A DNA stretch of 64,000 bases from CAZWCX01 sp964632945 (GTDB lineage: Bacteria > Planctomycetota > MHYJ01 > WSZJ01 > CAZWCX01). The translations under genes and the position numbers were made by a program. The stretch is taken from assembly GCA_964632945.1 (NCBI GenBank), contig CAZWCX010000023.1, positions 1 to 64,000 of the forward strand, written 5' to 3'. The number at the start of each line of letters is the position of its first letter. Positions within the stretch are counted from its first letter, which is position 1. Positions 1-7,517 of the stretch are shown here, in pieces. The notes below the pieces were generated by a model. The model was given only the letters and a program-made list of their open reading frames with translations. It did not search any database and was not told where the DNA came from.

Positions 1-276
1 CTCGAACGGTCCCTCGCCGCGCTGGAGCGGGACTGGCGAACGCGGGGCGACGCGCTGTCGCCGCGCGTGTTGCGGGAATGGGTGCTGGCGGATCCGCGCC
101 GACCGGCCGCCGCGCTCGCCCAGGATCTGGGGATTTCGCCGGGGGACCTGTACACGCGGACCACCCGCCTGCGCCAGGCGATCGCCGCCGAGGTGGAGAT
201 TCAACTGCGCGAGCTCGGCGACGTCGACGCCGGGGGACCCGACCGGGACGAGCTGCTGCGCGCGCTCGGGCGCTGA
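1..276 (+). CDS. Partial sigma-factor-like protein (C-terminal end)
   Basis: The reading frame is open from the first base of the window and ends in TGA, so only the last 91 residues are present. The visible part is helical. A segment beginning RVLREWVLADPRRPAAALA is followed by an LGIS-x-GDLYTRTTRLR stretch, which looks like a helix-turn-helix recognition region, and then an acidic tail. This resembles region 4 of divergent sigma-70/ECF-like factors of planctomycetes, which would place it in transcription initiation. The assignment rests on motif resemblance only; another HTH protein is possible. A strong hairpin follows the stop. Confidence 0.5.
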   Translation, partial: LERSLAALERDWRTRGDALSPRVLREWVLADPRRPAAALAQDLGISPGDLYTRTTRLRQAIAAEVEIQLRELGDVDAGGPDRDELLRALGR

Positions 277-300
277 GGACGACGCCATCCGCCGCGCCGA

Positions 301-326
301 CGCCGACGCCGAAGGCGCCGTCGGCG
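301..326. terminator. GC-rich hairpin between convergent genes
   Basis: CGCCGACG (301-308) pairs perfectly with CGTCGGCG (319-326). It lies between the end of the sigma-like gene on the plus strand and the 3' end of tRNA-Val on the minus strand. There is no T-run, so it is a terminator-like hairpin serving either direction by position. Confidence 0.45.
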
Positions 327-389
327 GCGCGCCAACCCGACCTGTGGCGGGACGCGCGGCTGGGCGCCCGACGCACGCTCCCGGTCCGA

Positions 390-463
390 TGGGCGATGAG
401 GGACTCGAACCCCCGACCTCCTCGGTGTAAGCGAGGCGCTCTAGCCGATTGAGCTAATCGCCC
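390..463 (-). tRNA. tRNA-Val (anticodon TAC)
   Basis: The minus strand shows a full 74-nt cloverleaf. The 7-bp acceptor stem GGGCGAT/ATCGCCC is followed by discriminator A at 390. The anticodon stem CCTCG/CGAGG encloses loop CTTACAC with anticodon TAC, which reads GTA and probably other GTN valine codons. The T-arm GGGGGTTCGAGTCCC contains the conserved TTCGA. CCA is not encoded. Confidence 0.97.
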
Positions 464-473
464 GTGAGAGGAG

Positions 474-500
474 GCGGAGGCCGCGCGCGGCGGCCTCCGC
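474..500 (-). terminator. Perfect 11-bp hairpin
   Basis: GCGGAGGCCGC (474-484) and GCGGCCTCCGC (490-500) form an uninterrupted 11-bp stem with a 5-nt loop. It lies just downstream of the stop of the minus-strand secreted-protein gene and upstream of tRNA-Val. There is no U-tract. Confidence 0.5.
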
Positions 501-514
501 TCCGCCCCGGAGGA

Positions 515-1519
515 CTACTTCACCAAGATGCTCGTGGTCTTGCCGCCGCCGCCGCCGCCGGCGGACATCACGGTCTCCATCTCGACCGCGAACCCTTCCT
601 GGATCGCGAAGTACACCGTTCCGCTGCCCACTTCGCGCAGGCCGTCGCCGCCGGCCGGACCCTTTGCGGTCCCGGTCTTGCCGCCGGCCGGGTGCTCGTC
701 GTCGTTCTTGCCGGGCTTGTCGTCGCGGTCGGAGTCCTTCTTGGGGTGCTCGCCGCCCTTCTTGGGGTGCTCGTCGCCGGCGTCGTCGTCGCCGAGGTCG
801 TCCCCGCCGTCGTCATCGCCGCCTCCGGCGCGAGAGACGCCCGCAAACAGCTTCATCGACAGCTTCACGCAATCGAAGTCGAGGCGCTTCTCGGTGCCCT
901 CGAAGGTATACCGGAACGTGAGGGTGACCTGACCCTGGGGCGACGAGAACGAGGAGGACTGGTCCCAGGTGTCGCCGACCTTGATCGCCTTCTCGGGGAA
1001 CGCCACGTACCCCTGCTTGATCCCCTGCTCGATCACACCCTTCTGCATCATCCCCATCGGGCCGAGCTTGGCGACGATCTTCTCCAGACCGACCAGCTTG
1101 CCGACCTCGCCGCGGGCGTTCAGTTCGACCGTGACGGTCTGGTTGAGGACGCCCGTCAGGCCCATGACCAGCGGGTTGGCCTTCTTGGCCTCGTCTTCCT
1201 TCTTCTCCGAGTCGAACTGGACGTTGCCCATCATCTGCGACTGCACGTCGGCCTTGATCGCCGTGACAGTGCGTGCGATCGAGCCGCGACCTTCGGCCGC
1301 GTCGACCACTTCCTCCGTGACCATCTGCGTGCTGGCGATCTTCATCATCCCGGCCATCTCCTGGACCTGGGAGATCTTGAAGTTCCGCTTGTCGCCCTTA
1401 TTGAACTTCCAGCGCGGCGTGAGGGCATCGTCCGCACCGAGGACCGAAGCGAGGCAAAGGAGCGCCGCCGCCGTGGCGACCGCGCCGATCCGCATCTTGA
1501 CCGCCGAATTGCCGTTCAT
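515..1519 (-). CDS. Secreted hypothetical protein with Asp/His/Lys-rich tail (DUF6263-like)
   Basis: 334 residues. The chosen start is the ATG at 1519, preceded by AGGA at good spacing and followed by a signal peptide (MNGNSAVKMRIGAVATAAAL, ending near LGADDA). The frame stays open further upstream without a better ribosome site. The mature part opens with RWKFNKGDKRNFKISQVQEM and has PEKAIKVGDTWDQ later, a pattern I associate with DUF6263-type secreted proteins of planctomycetes. Residues about 230-290 are a low-complexity Gly/Asp/Glu/Lys/His tract with a duplicated EHPKK unit, followed by a short beta-rich end. Likely periplasmic or exported; function unknown. Confidence 0.75.
   Translation of the reverse strand: MNGNSAVKMRIGAVATAAALLCLASVLGADDALTPRWKFNKGDKRNFKISQVQEMAGMMKIASTQMVTEEVVDAAEGRGSIARTVTAIKADVQSQMMGNVQFDSEKKEDEAKKANPLVMGLTGVLNQTVTVELNARGEVGKLVGLEKIVAKLGPMGMMQKGVIEQGIKQGYVAFPEKAIKVGDTWDQSSSFSSPQGQVTLTFRYTFEGTEKRLDFDCVKLSMKLFAGVSRAGGGDDDGGDDLGDDDAGDEHPKKGGEHPKKDSDRDDKPGKNDDEHPAGGKTGTAKGPAGGDGLREVGSGTVYFAIQEGFAVEMETVMSAGGGGGGKTTSILVK
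736..773 (-). repeat. Two 17-bp direct repeats inside the acidic tail
   Basis: CCTTCTTGGGGTGCTCG occurs at 736-752 and again at 757-773. The 21-nt period keeps the frame and encodes two EHPKK units in the low-complexity part of the secreted protein. Confidence 0.8.
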
Positions 1520-1676
1520 GAGCCACATCCTAAAAAAGAGGGTCTCCCCCTGGAGTTTCGTTCGCCGAGCGATTTCGTGCCGCCCCGGCATCGGCCGGGG
1601 ATCGAATCTGATACGGATGCGGGACGCGGGGCGTTGGCTCCCGGGCCGTCCCCGCGGGGACCGTCCGGCCCCCGCG

Positions 1677-3410
1677 CTACATGCGTTCGAGGGTCCGCAC
1701 CCCCAGGAGCGCCAGACCCGCCCCCAGGACGTGATGCACCGCGGCGCACAGCACCACGCGGGCTCGCGTCAATTCTTCGTCGTCGGACAGGATCGCGTTG
1801 CGCGTCCGGTCGTGGTAGTAGCGGCTGAACGTGGAGGCGAGCGCGAGCAGGTGGCTGCTCACGTACGACGGTTCCCCGTCGGCCGCCGCGCGCTCGAGCA
1901 CGCCGGTCATCCCCTGGACCAGGCGCAGGAGGGCGAGTTCTTCCGGTTGCACGAGGCGCTCGAAGCGGACCTCCCCGGTGGGCACCGGCTTGCCCCACTT
2001 GCGCAGGACGCTGGTGATGCGCGTGTGCATGTATTGGAGATACGGGCCGTTCTCGCCGCGGAACGACTGGGTCTCGGGATCGTAGTCGAGGACCTGCTTC
2101 CAGTCGAAGTCGACGTCGCGCGAACGCCGAGTGGCGAGGTCGTGGAAGACGACCGCGCCGACGCCGACGGCGGCGGCGATCGATTTCTTTTCCGCCTCGT
2201 CGAGGTCGCGTCCCTGGACGATCCGGCCGGCGAGTTCGACCCCGTGGTCGAGCAGGTCCTCGAGGAGGACGACCTTGCCTTCGCGCGTGGACATCTTCTC
2301 GCCGCTCATGCGGATCAGGCCGAAGTCGATGTGGCGGCAGCGCGCCGCCCACTCGAGGCCCATCAGCTCGAGGACCTTGAAGAGCTGGCGGAAATGGAGC
2401 TTCTGGTCCGCCCCGGTGACATAGAGGAGCTTGTCGAAGCGGTAGGTGTCCCAGCGATACATCGCCGCGGCGAGGTCGCGGGTGGCGTAGAGCGAGGCCT
2501 CGTCCGCCTTCTTGAGCAGGCACGGGGGCATGCCGTGCGGCTCCAGGTCCACGATCGTGGCCCCCTCGCTGCGCGTCACCAGGCCCTTGGCCTCGATCGC
2601 GGCGAGGGTCGGGGCCATCTTGTCCTCGTAGAAGCTCTCGCCCGCGTCGCTGTCGAAGGTGACGCCGAGCACGGCATAGACGCGCTCGAACTCGCGCAGG
2701 CTGATCTCGCGGAAGTGCTTCCAGAGGGCGCGCGCCTCCGCGTCGCCGGCCTCGAGCTTGCGGAACCAGGCGCGCGCCTCATCGCCGAGCGCGGGCTTCT
2801 GCTTGATCTCCCCCTCGATGCGGACGTAGAGGTCCTTGAGGTACTTGACCCCGCCGGTCTGAAGCTGGGCCGCGTCCCCCCAGGTGCGAAACGCGAGGAT
2901 GAGCTTGCCGAACTGGGTCCCCCAATCGCCGAGGTGGTTGATCCCCACGCAGCGGTAGCCGAGGGCGCGGTGGATCCGGTACAGGGCGGCGCCGATGGCG
3001 GTCGAGCGGAGGTGACCGACGCTGAACGGCTTGGCGATGTTGGGCGAGGAGTAGTCGATGACGACGGTGCGACCCGCGCCGACGTCGCTGGTGCCGAACC
3101 GCTCCCCCTCGGCGAGATAGGCGCTGAGCGTCTCGCGGGCGAAGGCGGCGGGCTGGACGAAGAAGTTGACATACGGTCCGACCGCGCGGACCTCGCGAAT
3201 CAAGTCGGTCGGCGCCAGCGCGCCCGCGAGCTCGGCCGCAATCTTCGGCGGCGCGGACTTGCGGGCCTTGGCCAGCGTGAAGCACGGGAAGGCGTACTCC
3301 CCGTGGGAGGCCTCGCGCGGGACCTCGAGCAGGGCCGCGACCTCCCCGGCGGGAATCCCCACCGGACCGGCCAGGAGGCCGGCGATGTGGTCCCGAAAGG
3401 CGTCCTTCAT
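1677..3410 (-). CDS. argS: Arginyl-tRNA synthetase
   Basis: 577 residues, normal for class I ArgRS, which charges tRNA-Arg in the cytoplasm. The N-terminal Add-1 domain spans about 1-110. The SSPNIAKPFSVGHLRST block holds the HIGH-equivalent motif (S130-V-G-H133) and the KMSKS equivalent is MSTREGK near 370. A DALR anticodon-binding domain closes the protein (SRYYHDRTRN near 540). The start codon overlaps the rpmB stop as ATGA (3407-3410), so translation is probably coupled. The Ser in place of the first His of HIGH is a known ArgRS variant. Confidence 0.97.
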   Translation of the reverse strand: MKDAFRDHIAGLLAGPVGIPAGEVAALLEVPREASHGEYAFPCFTLAKARKSAPPKIAAELAGALAPTDLIREVRAVGPYVNFFVQPAAFARETLSAYLAEGERFGTSDVGAGRTVVIDYSSPNIAKPFSVGHLRSTAIGAALYRIHRALGYRCVGINHLGDWGTQFGKLILAFRTWGDAAQLQTGGVKYLKDLYVRIEGEIKQKPALGDEARAWFRKLEAGDAEARALWKHFREISLREFERVYAVLGVTFDSDAGESFYEDKMAPTLAAIEAKGLVTRSEGATIVDLEPHGMPPCLLKKADEASLYATRDLAAAMYRWDTYRFDKLLYVTGADQKLHFRQLFKVLELMGLEWAARCRHIDFGLIRMSGEKMSTREGKVVLLEDLLDHGVELAGRIVQGRDLDEAEKKSIAAAVGVGAVVFHDLATRRSRDVDFDWKQVLDYDPETQSFRGENGPYLQYMHTRITSVLRKWGKPVPTGEVRFERLVQPEELALLRLVQGMTGVLERAAADGEPSYVSSHLLALASTFSRYYHDRTRNAILSDDEELTRARVVLCAAVHHVLGAGLALLGVRTLERM

Positions 3411-3637
3411 GCGGGCTTGACGATCCGACCCGCCTTAAGACAACCGGTGCAGATGCGCACCCGCTTGACCTCCCCCGCGACGACCGCGCGCACGCGCTGC
3501 AGATTGACGCGGAAGAGCCGCTTGGTGATGCCGGTGGTCTTCTTCCCCACCCCGCCCTTCTTCTTGGCCATGCCCCGGCGGGTGATGGTGTTGCCGACGA
3601 ACGACCGCTTGCCGCAGTACTGGCATTCTCTCGCCAT
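3407..3637 (-). CDS. rpmB: 50S ribosomal protein L28, zinc-binding (C+) form
   Basis: 76 residues, starting at MARECQYCGK after a GGGAG ribosome site 8 nt upstream. The protein is very basic and has the L28 pattern (GKRSFVGN, then TKRLFRVNLQRVRAVV). Two CxxC pairs (C5/C8 and C63/C66) form the zinc ribbon of the C+ version of L28. It is first in a two-gene unit with argS, overlapping it by 4 bp. Confidence 0.95.
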   Translation of the reverse strand: MARECQYCGKRSFVGNTITRRGMAKKKGGVGKKTTGITKRLFRVNLQRVRAVVAGEVKRVRICTGCLKAGRIVKPA

Positions 3638-3741
3638 GACGGGTGCTCCCTGTCGGACGCGCAGGAGCGCGCCCAAATCGATTTCCCGATGACCGCCTCG
3701 CGTGGGTGGTCCCCTGGGCGGACCGGCCCGAAGGACCGCCC

Positions 3742-3769
3742 ATTATAAGTAGGCGCACCCGCAGGTCAA
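3742..3769 (-). promoter_or_regulatory. Sigma-70-type promoter of rpmB-argS
   Basis: On the minus strand, TTGACC (3764-3769) and a consensus TATAAT (3742-3747) are separated by 16 bp, which is striking in such a GC-rich sequence. Transcription would begin near 3735, giving a leader of roughly 100 nt. The 5' end of that leader can form a GGGCGG/CCGCCC hairpin. Confidence 0.8.
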
Positions 3770-3975
3770 GGGATTTCCCCGCTGGTTCGGAACGTAACAA
3801 GGGAAGAATCGTAACCCATCCGGCACGTGTCGGCGCTCCCTTTGTCCCGGCGACACCGACACTTCCGTCCGTCGATCTTGTGGCATCCGGGTTGCGTATC
3901 CGATCGTCCGTCCGGCGAGCCGGTGCGGCGAACGTGGTTCCCGCCCGGATCGCCTGCCGTTCACGAGGTGATTCG

Positions 3976-4344
3976 ATGCAGCCCCGCACCGTCCTCCGTT
4001 GGCTCGTTCCGTTCGCCCTCCTCCTGCTTTGGCCCGTTCGACCGGCCGACCCCGGACCGCCGGCGGCCCCTCCGGGCCCCGTCCGAGTCGCGGAAATCGT
4101 CCGCGAGGTGGAACTGGGCTTCTATCGGGTGGGAGAAGGGGCCGCCCCACCCGCCTGGTGGAGAGACCGTCGGCGCGTCTGGGAACGCGAATTGGCCGCC
4201 GCGGAAGCCCTCGGAAGCGGGGACGTGGCCGGCGCTGCGCGTTCGCTCATCGGGGCGTGCACGCGCAGACTCGAGGGTCGTCCCCCTCCGGCGGATCCGT
4301 TCGAAGTCGATGCCGCGCTGGAGCAGGCACGCGCGGGACGGTGA
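3976..4344 (+). CDS. Small secreted hypothetical protein
   Basis: 122 residues. The ATG at 3976 follows GAGGTG by 5-6 nt. The N-terminus (MQPRTVLRWLVPFALLLLWP) is a signal peptide or anchor. The rest is Pro/Ala/Arg-rich with a helical stretch (VREVELGFYRVGEG, then WWRDRRRVWERELAAAEAL). No family is recognised. The preceding 338 bp (3638-3975) hold the rpmB-argS promoter and leader, and otherwise nothing I can name. It converges on the SRPBCC gene. Confidence 0.6.
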   Translation: MQPRTVLRWLVPFALLLLWPVRPADPGPPAAPPGPVRVAEIVREVELGFYRVGEGAAPPAWWRDRRRVWERELAAAEALGSGDVAGAARSLIGACTRRLEGRPPPADPFEVDAALEQARAGR

Positions 4345-4362
4345 TGAACTCTCCGCAACCGG

Positions 4363-5040
4363 TTACTTCGGCGTCTTGGCCGCGGCGCGGATCTGACGAT
4401 CCAGCGCCATCAGGACCGGCTTCGTTCGCGACAGGAGTACGTCGCGGGTCAGGAAATTGGGGACCTGTTTGATCTCGATCTCGAGGAAGAGCACGCAGAG
4501 GGTCGACCCGGCACCCGCCGGCGTGAGAATCCAGCGCCCGCGATTGACCGTCAGGTCGGCCCCCGGCTGATCCCAGGAGGCGATGCGACGCTCCGGATTC
4601 ACGTCATGCAACACCGTGGAGAGGTATTCGTACTCCCCGAAGACCGAAGACGACACGCGCCCCTTCATCGTGACTTTGGACTCGGACTCGCGGTTGACCT
4701 CGAGGGCGACCAGATAGGGAAAGGTGTCGACGAAATGCTCGTAATCGGTCGCCGCGGCCCAGACGGCCTCGATCGGCTGATCGATCACGAGGGCGGTGCG
4801 AACGACCTTTCGGCCGTCCGGCCCCTGATAGAGTTGCGTCACGACGCCGTCCGCGGAGCGCGTGGGGTTCTTCTCCACCGTGTCCGCCCAGGTGCCGCGA
4901 ACCACGGCCCAGACCAGGAGCAACGCGAGGGGCGCCAGCAGGGCTGCGAGGATCGCCCGGCGCGATCCCGTCCCCGGTGTGGCCGCCCCCGCGGCCGGCG
5001 AGGCGGATGCCGGCCCGCTCGGAATCGCGTCCGCGTTCAT
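4363..5040 (-). CDS. Membrane-anchored SRPBCC (START/polyketide-cyclase-like) protein
   Basis: 225 residues. The ATG at 5040 has GGGGAGGA upstream. A short Ala/Pro/Gly N-terminus precedes one membrane helix (about 29-47). The C-terminal 150 residues have the SRPBCC layout: VIDQPIEAVWAAATDYEHFVDTFPYL at the start of the helix-grip fold, then VNPERRIASWD and a long final helix. Such folds bind hydrophobic ligands or act as coenzyme Q-binding-like proteins; the ligand here is unknown. It lies 53 bp downstream of the Cys-cluster pair on the same strand and may be cotranscribed with it. Confidence 0.75.
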   Translation of the reverse strand: MNADAIPSGPASASPAAGAATPGTGSRRAILAALLAPLALLLVWAVVRGTWADTVEKNPTRSADGVVTQLYQGPDGRKVVRTALVIDQPIEAVWAAATDYEHFVDTFPYLVALEVNRESESKVTMKGRVSSSVFGEYEYLSTVLHDVNPERRIASWDQPGADLTVNRGRWILTPAGAGSTLCVLFLEIEIKQVPNFLTRDVLLSRTKPVLMALDRQIRAAAKTPK

Positions 5041-5093
5041 CGTCTTCCTCCCCGTCCACGAGATCGGCTGCCCGGATCAGGAAGCCGCCCCCA

Positions 5094-5684
5094 TTACCGA
5101 AGCACGAGAGCCGCGATGCCCAATACGACGGTGGCGAGCCCGCCGTAGAACGTCCAGAGAATCGTCTGGCCCGTCACTTGATTGATCTTCCGGTACCAAT
5201 GCGTCTTGTCGGGCACATGGCTCAGGGCGACGATCAAGTAGCACAGGATCGAAGTGGCGACCTGGATGCCCGGCAGGCAGAAGAGCAAAACCATGATGCC
5301 GAGTTCGGACAGCGTCGGATGGAACACGAGCAGGGCGGTGAGCAACTGGAGCACCACGAAGTAGAGAACCGTGACCCGGGGGGCGGGCGCCCCCGCGGGG
5401 AGCCCCGGCGTGGGTTCCGATAGCGCGATCGCGGCGCCGACGACGCCGCCGATCGAGTGAAGGCAGCAGCAACTGCAACAAGTGCACGTACAGGTGCAGC
5501 CACCGCAGGCGACGGTCACTCCCCGACCTCGGCGACGTCGCTCGGGGATGTGCGCCACCACGCGGGAGTCCACGGGGAGCGACGATGGGGAAGCCTTCTC
5601 CGCCGACAATCCGAATCCCCCGAATCCGATCTCCTGCCAGCACGAGGCCGGGATGGACCTCGCCCTTCCCGCCTGCGAACTCAT
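5094..5684 (-). CDS. Cys-cluster membrane protein, second tandem copy
   Basis: 196 residues. The start codon shares one base with the stop of the upstream paralogue (TGATG at 5682-5686), so translation is coupled. Residues 60-74 hold nine cysteines (CGGCTCTCTCCSCCC), directly followed by LHSIGGVVGAAIAL and PGLPAGAPAPR. After these come about three membrane helices and a HWYRKIN loop. The same order occurs in the neighbour, so the two are duplicates. The N-terminal 55 residues are longer and basic. The cluster could bind metal, be lipidated or be disulfide-rich; the sequence does not decide. I do not recognise a characterised family. Confidence 0.8.
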   Translation of the reverse strand: MSSQAGRARSIPASCWQEIGFGGFGLSAEKASPSSLPVDSRVVAHIPERRRRGRGVTVACGGCTCTCTCCSCCCLHSIGGVVGAAIALSEPTPGLPAGAPAPRVTVLYFVVLQLLTALLVFHPTLSELGIMVLLFCLPGIQVATSILCYLIVALSHVPDKTHWYRKINQVTGQTILWTFYGGLATVVLGIAALVLR

Positions 5685-6148
5685 CAAAGGAGCACGGAGG
5701 CCAGGAACATCAACCCCGTGCCGATCAACCCGCCCAGGAAGCCCCAGAGAGTCACCCGCCCCAGCTTGCGGTACCAGGGCCGCTTGTTTGAAATCGAACT
5801 GCAAGCAAGGATGATCAGGCAAACGAGGGAAGTCAGCAGTTGCAGCCCGGGGAGCAGGAGGATCATCGCAAACAGGGCGGTATCTGCGTCCTCGGCGATG
5901 ACGAACGAGAGTCCCAGCAAGCCTTGAAGAACCAGCCAATAGAGGACGCCCAGCCGCGGGGCCGGCTCGCCCGGAGCAAGACCCGGGGTGGCCCGCGCGA
6001 GCGCGATCCCTGCCCCGACCAGGCCGCCCAGGGAGTGAACGCAACAGCAGCAGGTGCAGCAGCAAGCCGCCACGACGGAGCCCCGGCGACGTCGGCGTTC
6101 GGGACGATGGGCCTCGAATTGGATCCGTTCTCGGGGGGCATCCGCCAT
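5684..6148 (-). CDS. Cys-cluster membrane protein, first tandem copy
   Basis: 154 residues with ATG at 6148 and GAGGA six bases upstream. A basic N-terminus (RPERRRRRG) leads into cysteines 29, 30, 31, 33, 34, 35 and 36 (CCCTCCCC). VHSLGGLVGAGIAL and PGLAPGEPAPR follow, then hydrophobic helices and a PWYRKLG loop. The conserved blocks and helix order match the downstream gene. The basic stretch before the cluster suggests a cytoplasmic N-terminus by the positive-inside rule, which would place the cysteines at the membrane face. Function unknown. Confidence 0.8.
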   Translation of the reverse strand: MADAPRERIQFEAHRPERRRRRGSVVAACCCTCCCCVHSLGGLVGAGIALARATPGLAPGEPAPRLGVLYWLVLQGLLGLSFVIAEDADTALFAMILLLPGLQLLTSLVCLIILACSSISNKRPWYRKLGRVTLWGFLGGLIGTGLMFLASVLL

Positions 6149-6372
6149 ATCGGGTCCTCGCGGCTCGCCCTGCTGGCACGAGGATCAGGATAGCCTCCCA
6201 CCCGGCGGGAAGCCAGCAACAAATGCGCTCGATCGCGGGCGCCGGGTCCCGGCGAGAGCCGTCGTGCCACGAGGGCGGGCGGACTTCGCGTTTCCGCGAG
6301 CACCCGCTCCCGTCTGGACCCGCAGGGTCCGTTCGGATACTCTGCCCGGGTCCCCCGCCGGAGTCCGTCCCG

Positions 6373-7428
6373 ATGACCTGGCTGCTCGATCCACCGCCCA
6401 GCGCCGAGATCCCCGCGGATCTCCGGCAGCGCGCGCGCGCGCTCCATCGCGACGCCGTGGTGGTGGATCTGCACGTCGATTCGATTCTGCAGAATCGCCT
6501 CTTTCGATACGACCTGCGCCGCCGGCATCGACCGACCGGCTGGGGGGCGCCCATGCTCAATCACGCCGACGTTCCGCGCCTTCTCCTCGGCGGCTACTCC
6601 GGGGCCGCCATGGGCCTGCACTACTGGCCCACCGAAGAGGAAGGCGGATGGGCGGAGATCCGCCGCCAGATCGATGTCCTCGAGCGCCTGGCCGCCGTGG
6701 ACGATCGCGTGTTCGTGGCCCGGAGCGCCGCGGACCTGCGGCGCGCGAAGGGGGAACGACGCCTCGCCCTCTTCCCCGGCTGCGAAGGGGCGCACCCCCT
6801 GAACGGACGACTCGAGCGCGTGGAAGCGCTCCGGCGCCGCGGCGTGCGCTACCTGACGCTGGCTCACTTCTCGAAAAATCGCGCCGCCACGCCGTCTCTC
6901 GGGCGCGGCGCGGACGAAGTGAGCGGGCTTACCGCGTGGGGGAAAGACCTGGTCGCGGAGTGCAATCGCGTCGGCCTGATCGTCGATGTCGCTCACGTCA
7001 ACGCGCCGGGCGTCCTCGATGCCTGCCGGGTCAGCCGTCGGCCGGTGGTGGCCACGCACACGGGGTTCAAGGCCGTCCGCCGGCACCCCCGCAATCTCGA
7101 CGACGACGGGTTGCGCGCGATCGCCGCGACCGGCGGGCTTGCCGGGCTCATTTTCGCCCCCTGCTTCCTCGCCGACCGCCTCACCGCCGACTCCCGATGC
7201 GTCCTCGATCACCTGGACCACGCCGTCCGCCTGGTCGGCATCGATCATGTCGCCCTCGGGTCCGACTTCGACGGCATGTTGCCCACCCTCCCTGCGGATC
7301 TGCGCGACTGCACCGACCTTTGGCGCATCACCGCCGGGCTGCTCGGGCGGGGTTACGGCGAACCCGACGTCCGCAAGATCCTGGGAGAGAACTGGCTGCG
7401 AGTCATGGCCTCGTTCGATCACTCATGA
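6373..7428 (+). CDS. Membrane dipeptidase (renal dipeptidase, peptidase family M19)
   Basis: 351 residues from the ATG at 6373 (MTWLLDPPPS). It has the full M19 zinc set: H34 and D36 in DLHVDS, bridging E138 in PGCEGAH, H229 in ATHTGF followed by the HPRN box (H238), and D298 in LGSDFDG. Such enzymes hydrolyse dipeptides, including D-amino-acid and beta-lactam-like ones. No signal peptide is evident, so it is probably cytoplasmic. It is transcribed divergently from the Cys-cluster pair. A possible -10 (GATACT, 6336-6341) lies upstream. Confidence 0.92.
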   Translation: MTWLLDPPPSAEIPADLRQRARALHRDAVVVDLHVDSILQNRLFRYDLRRRHRPTGWGAPMLNHADVPRLLLGGYSGAAMGLHYWPTEEEGGWAEIRRQIDVLERLAAVDDRVFVARSAADLRRAKGERRLALFPGCEGAHPLNGRLERVEALRRRGVRYLTLAHFSKNRAATPSLGRGADEVSGLTAWGKDLVAECNRVGLIVDVAHVNAPGVLDACRVSRRPVVATHTGFKAVRRHPRNLDDDGLRAIAATGGLAGLIFAPCFLADRLTADSRCVLDHLDHAVRLVGIDHVALGSDFDGMLPTLPADLRDCTDLWRITAGLLGRGYGEPDVRKILGENWLRVMASFDHS

Positions 7429-7438
7429 ATCGAGCCAC

Positions 7439-7467
7439 TGGACGCCCCGACCGGGTCGCGCTATACT
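7439..7467 (+). promoter_or_regulatory. Promoter of the CnaB-domain membrane protein and glycogen cluster
   Basis: TGGACG (7439-7444) and TATACT (7462-7467) are spaced by 17 bp, starting immediately after the dipeptidase gene. This promoter could drive the whole cluster through 14613. Confidence 0.6.
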
Positions 7468-7517
7468 GACCGGTCGCCCCCCCCGTCCCGGACGGAACCA
7501 TTAGATGCCCTCGGGAC

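Noticed and set aside
2994..3030. Defective HIGH motif in ArgRS (Ser for His)
   Set aside because: S-x-G-H is a known natural variant of ArgRS and the rest of the enzyme is intact.
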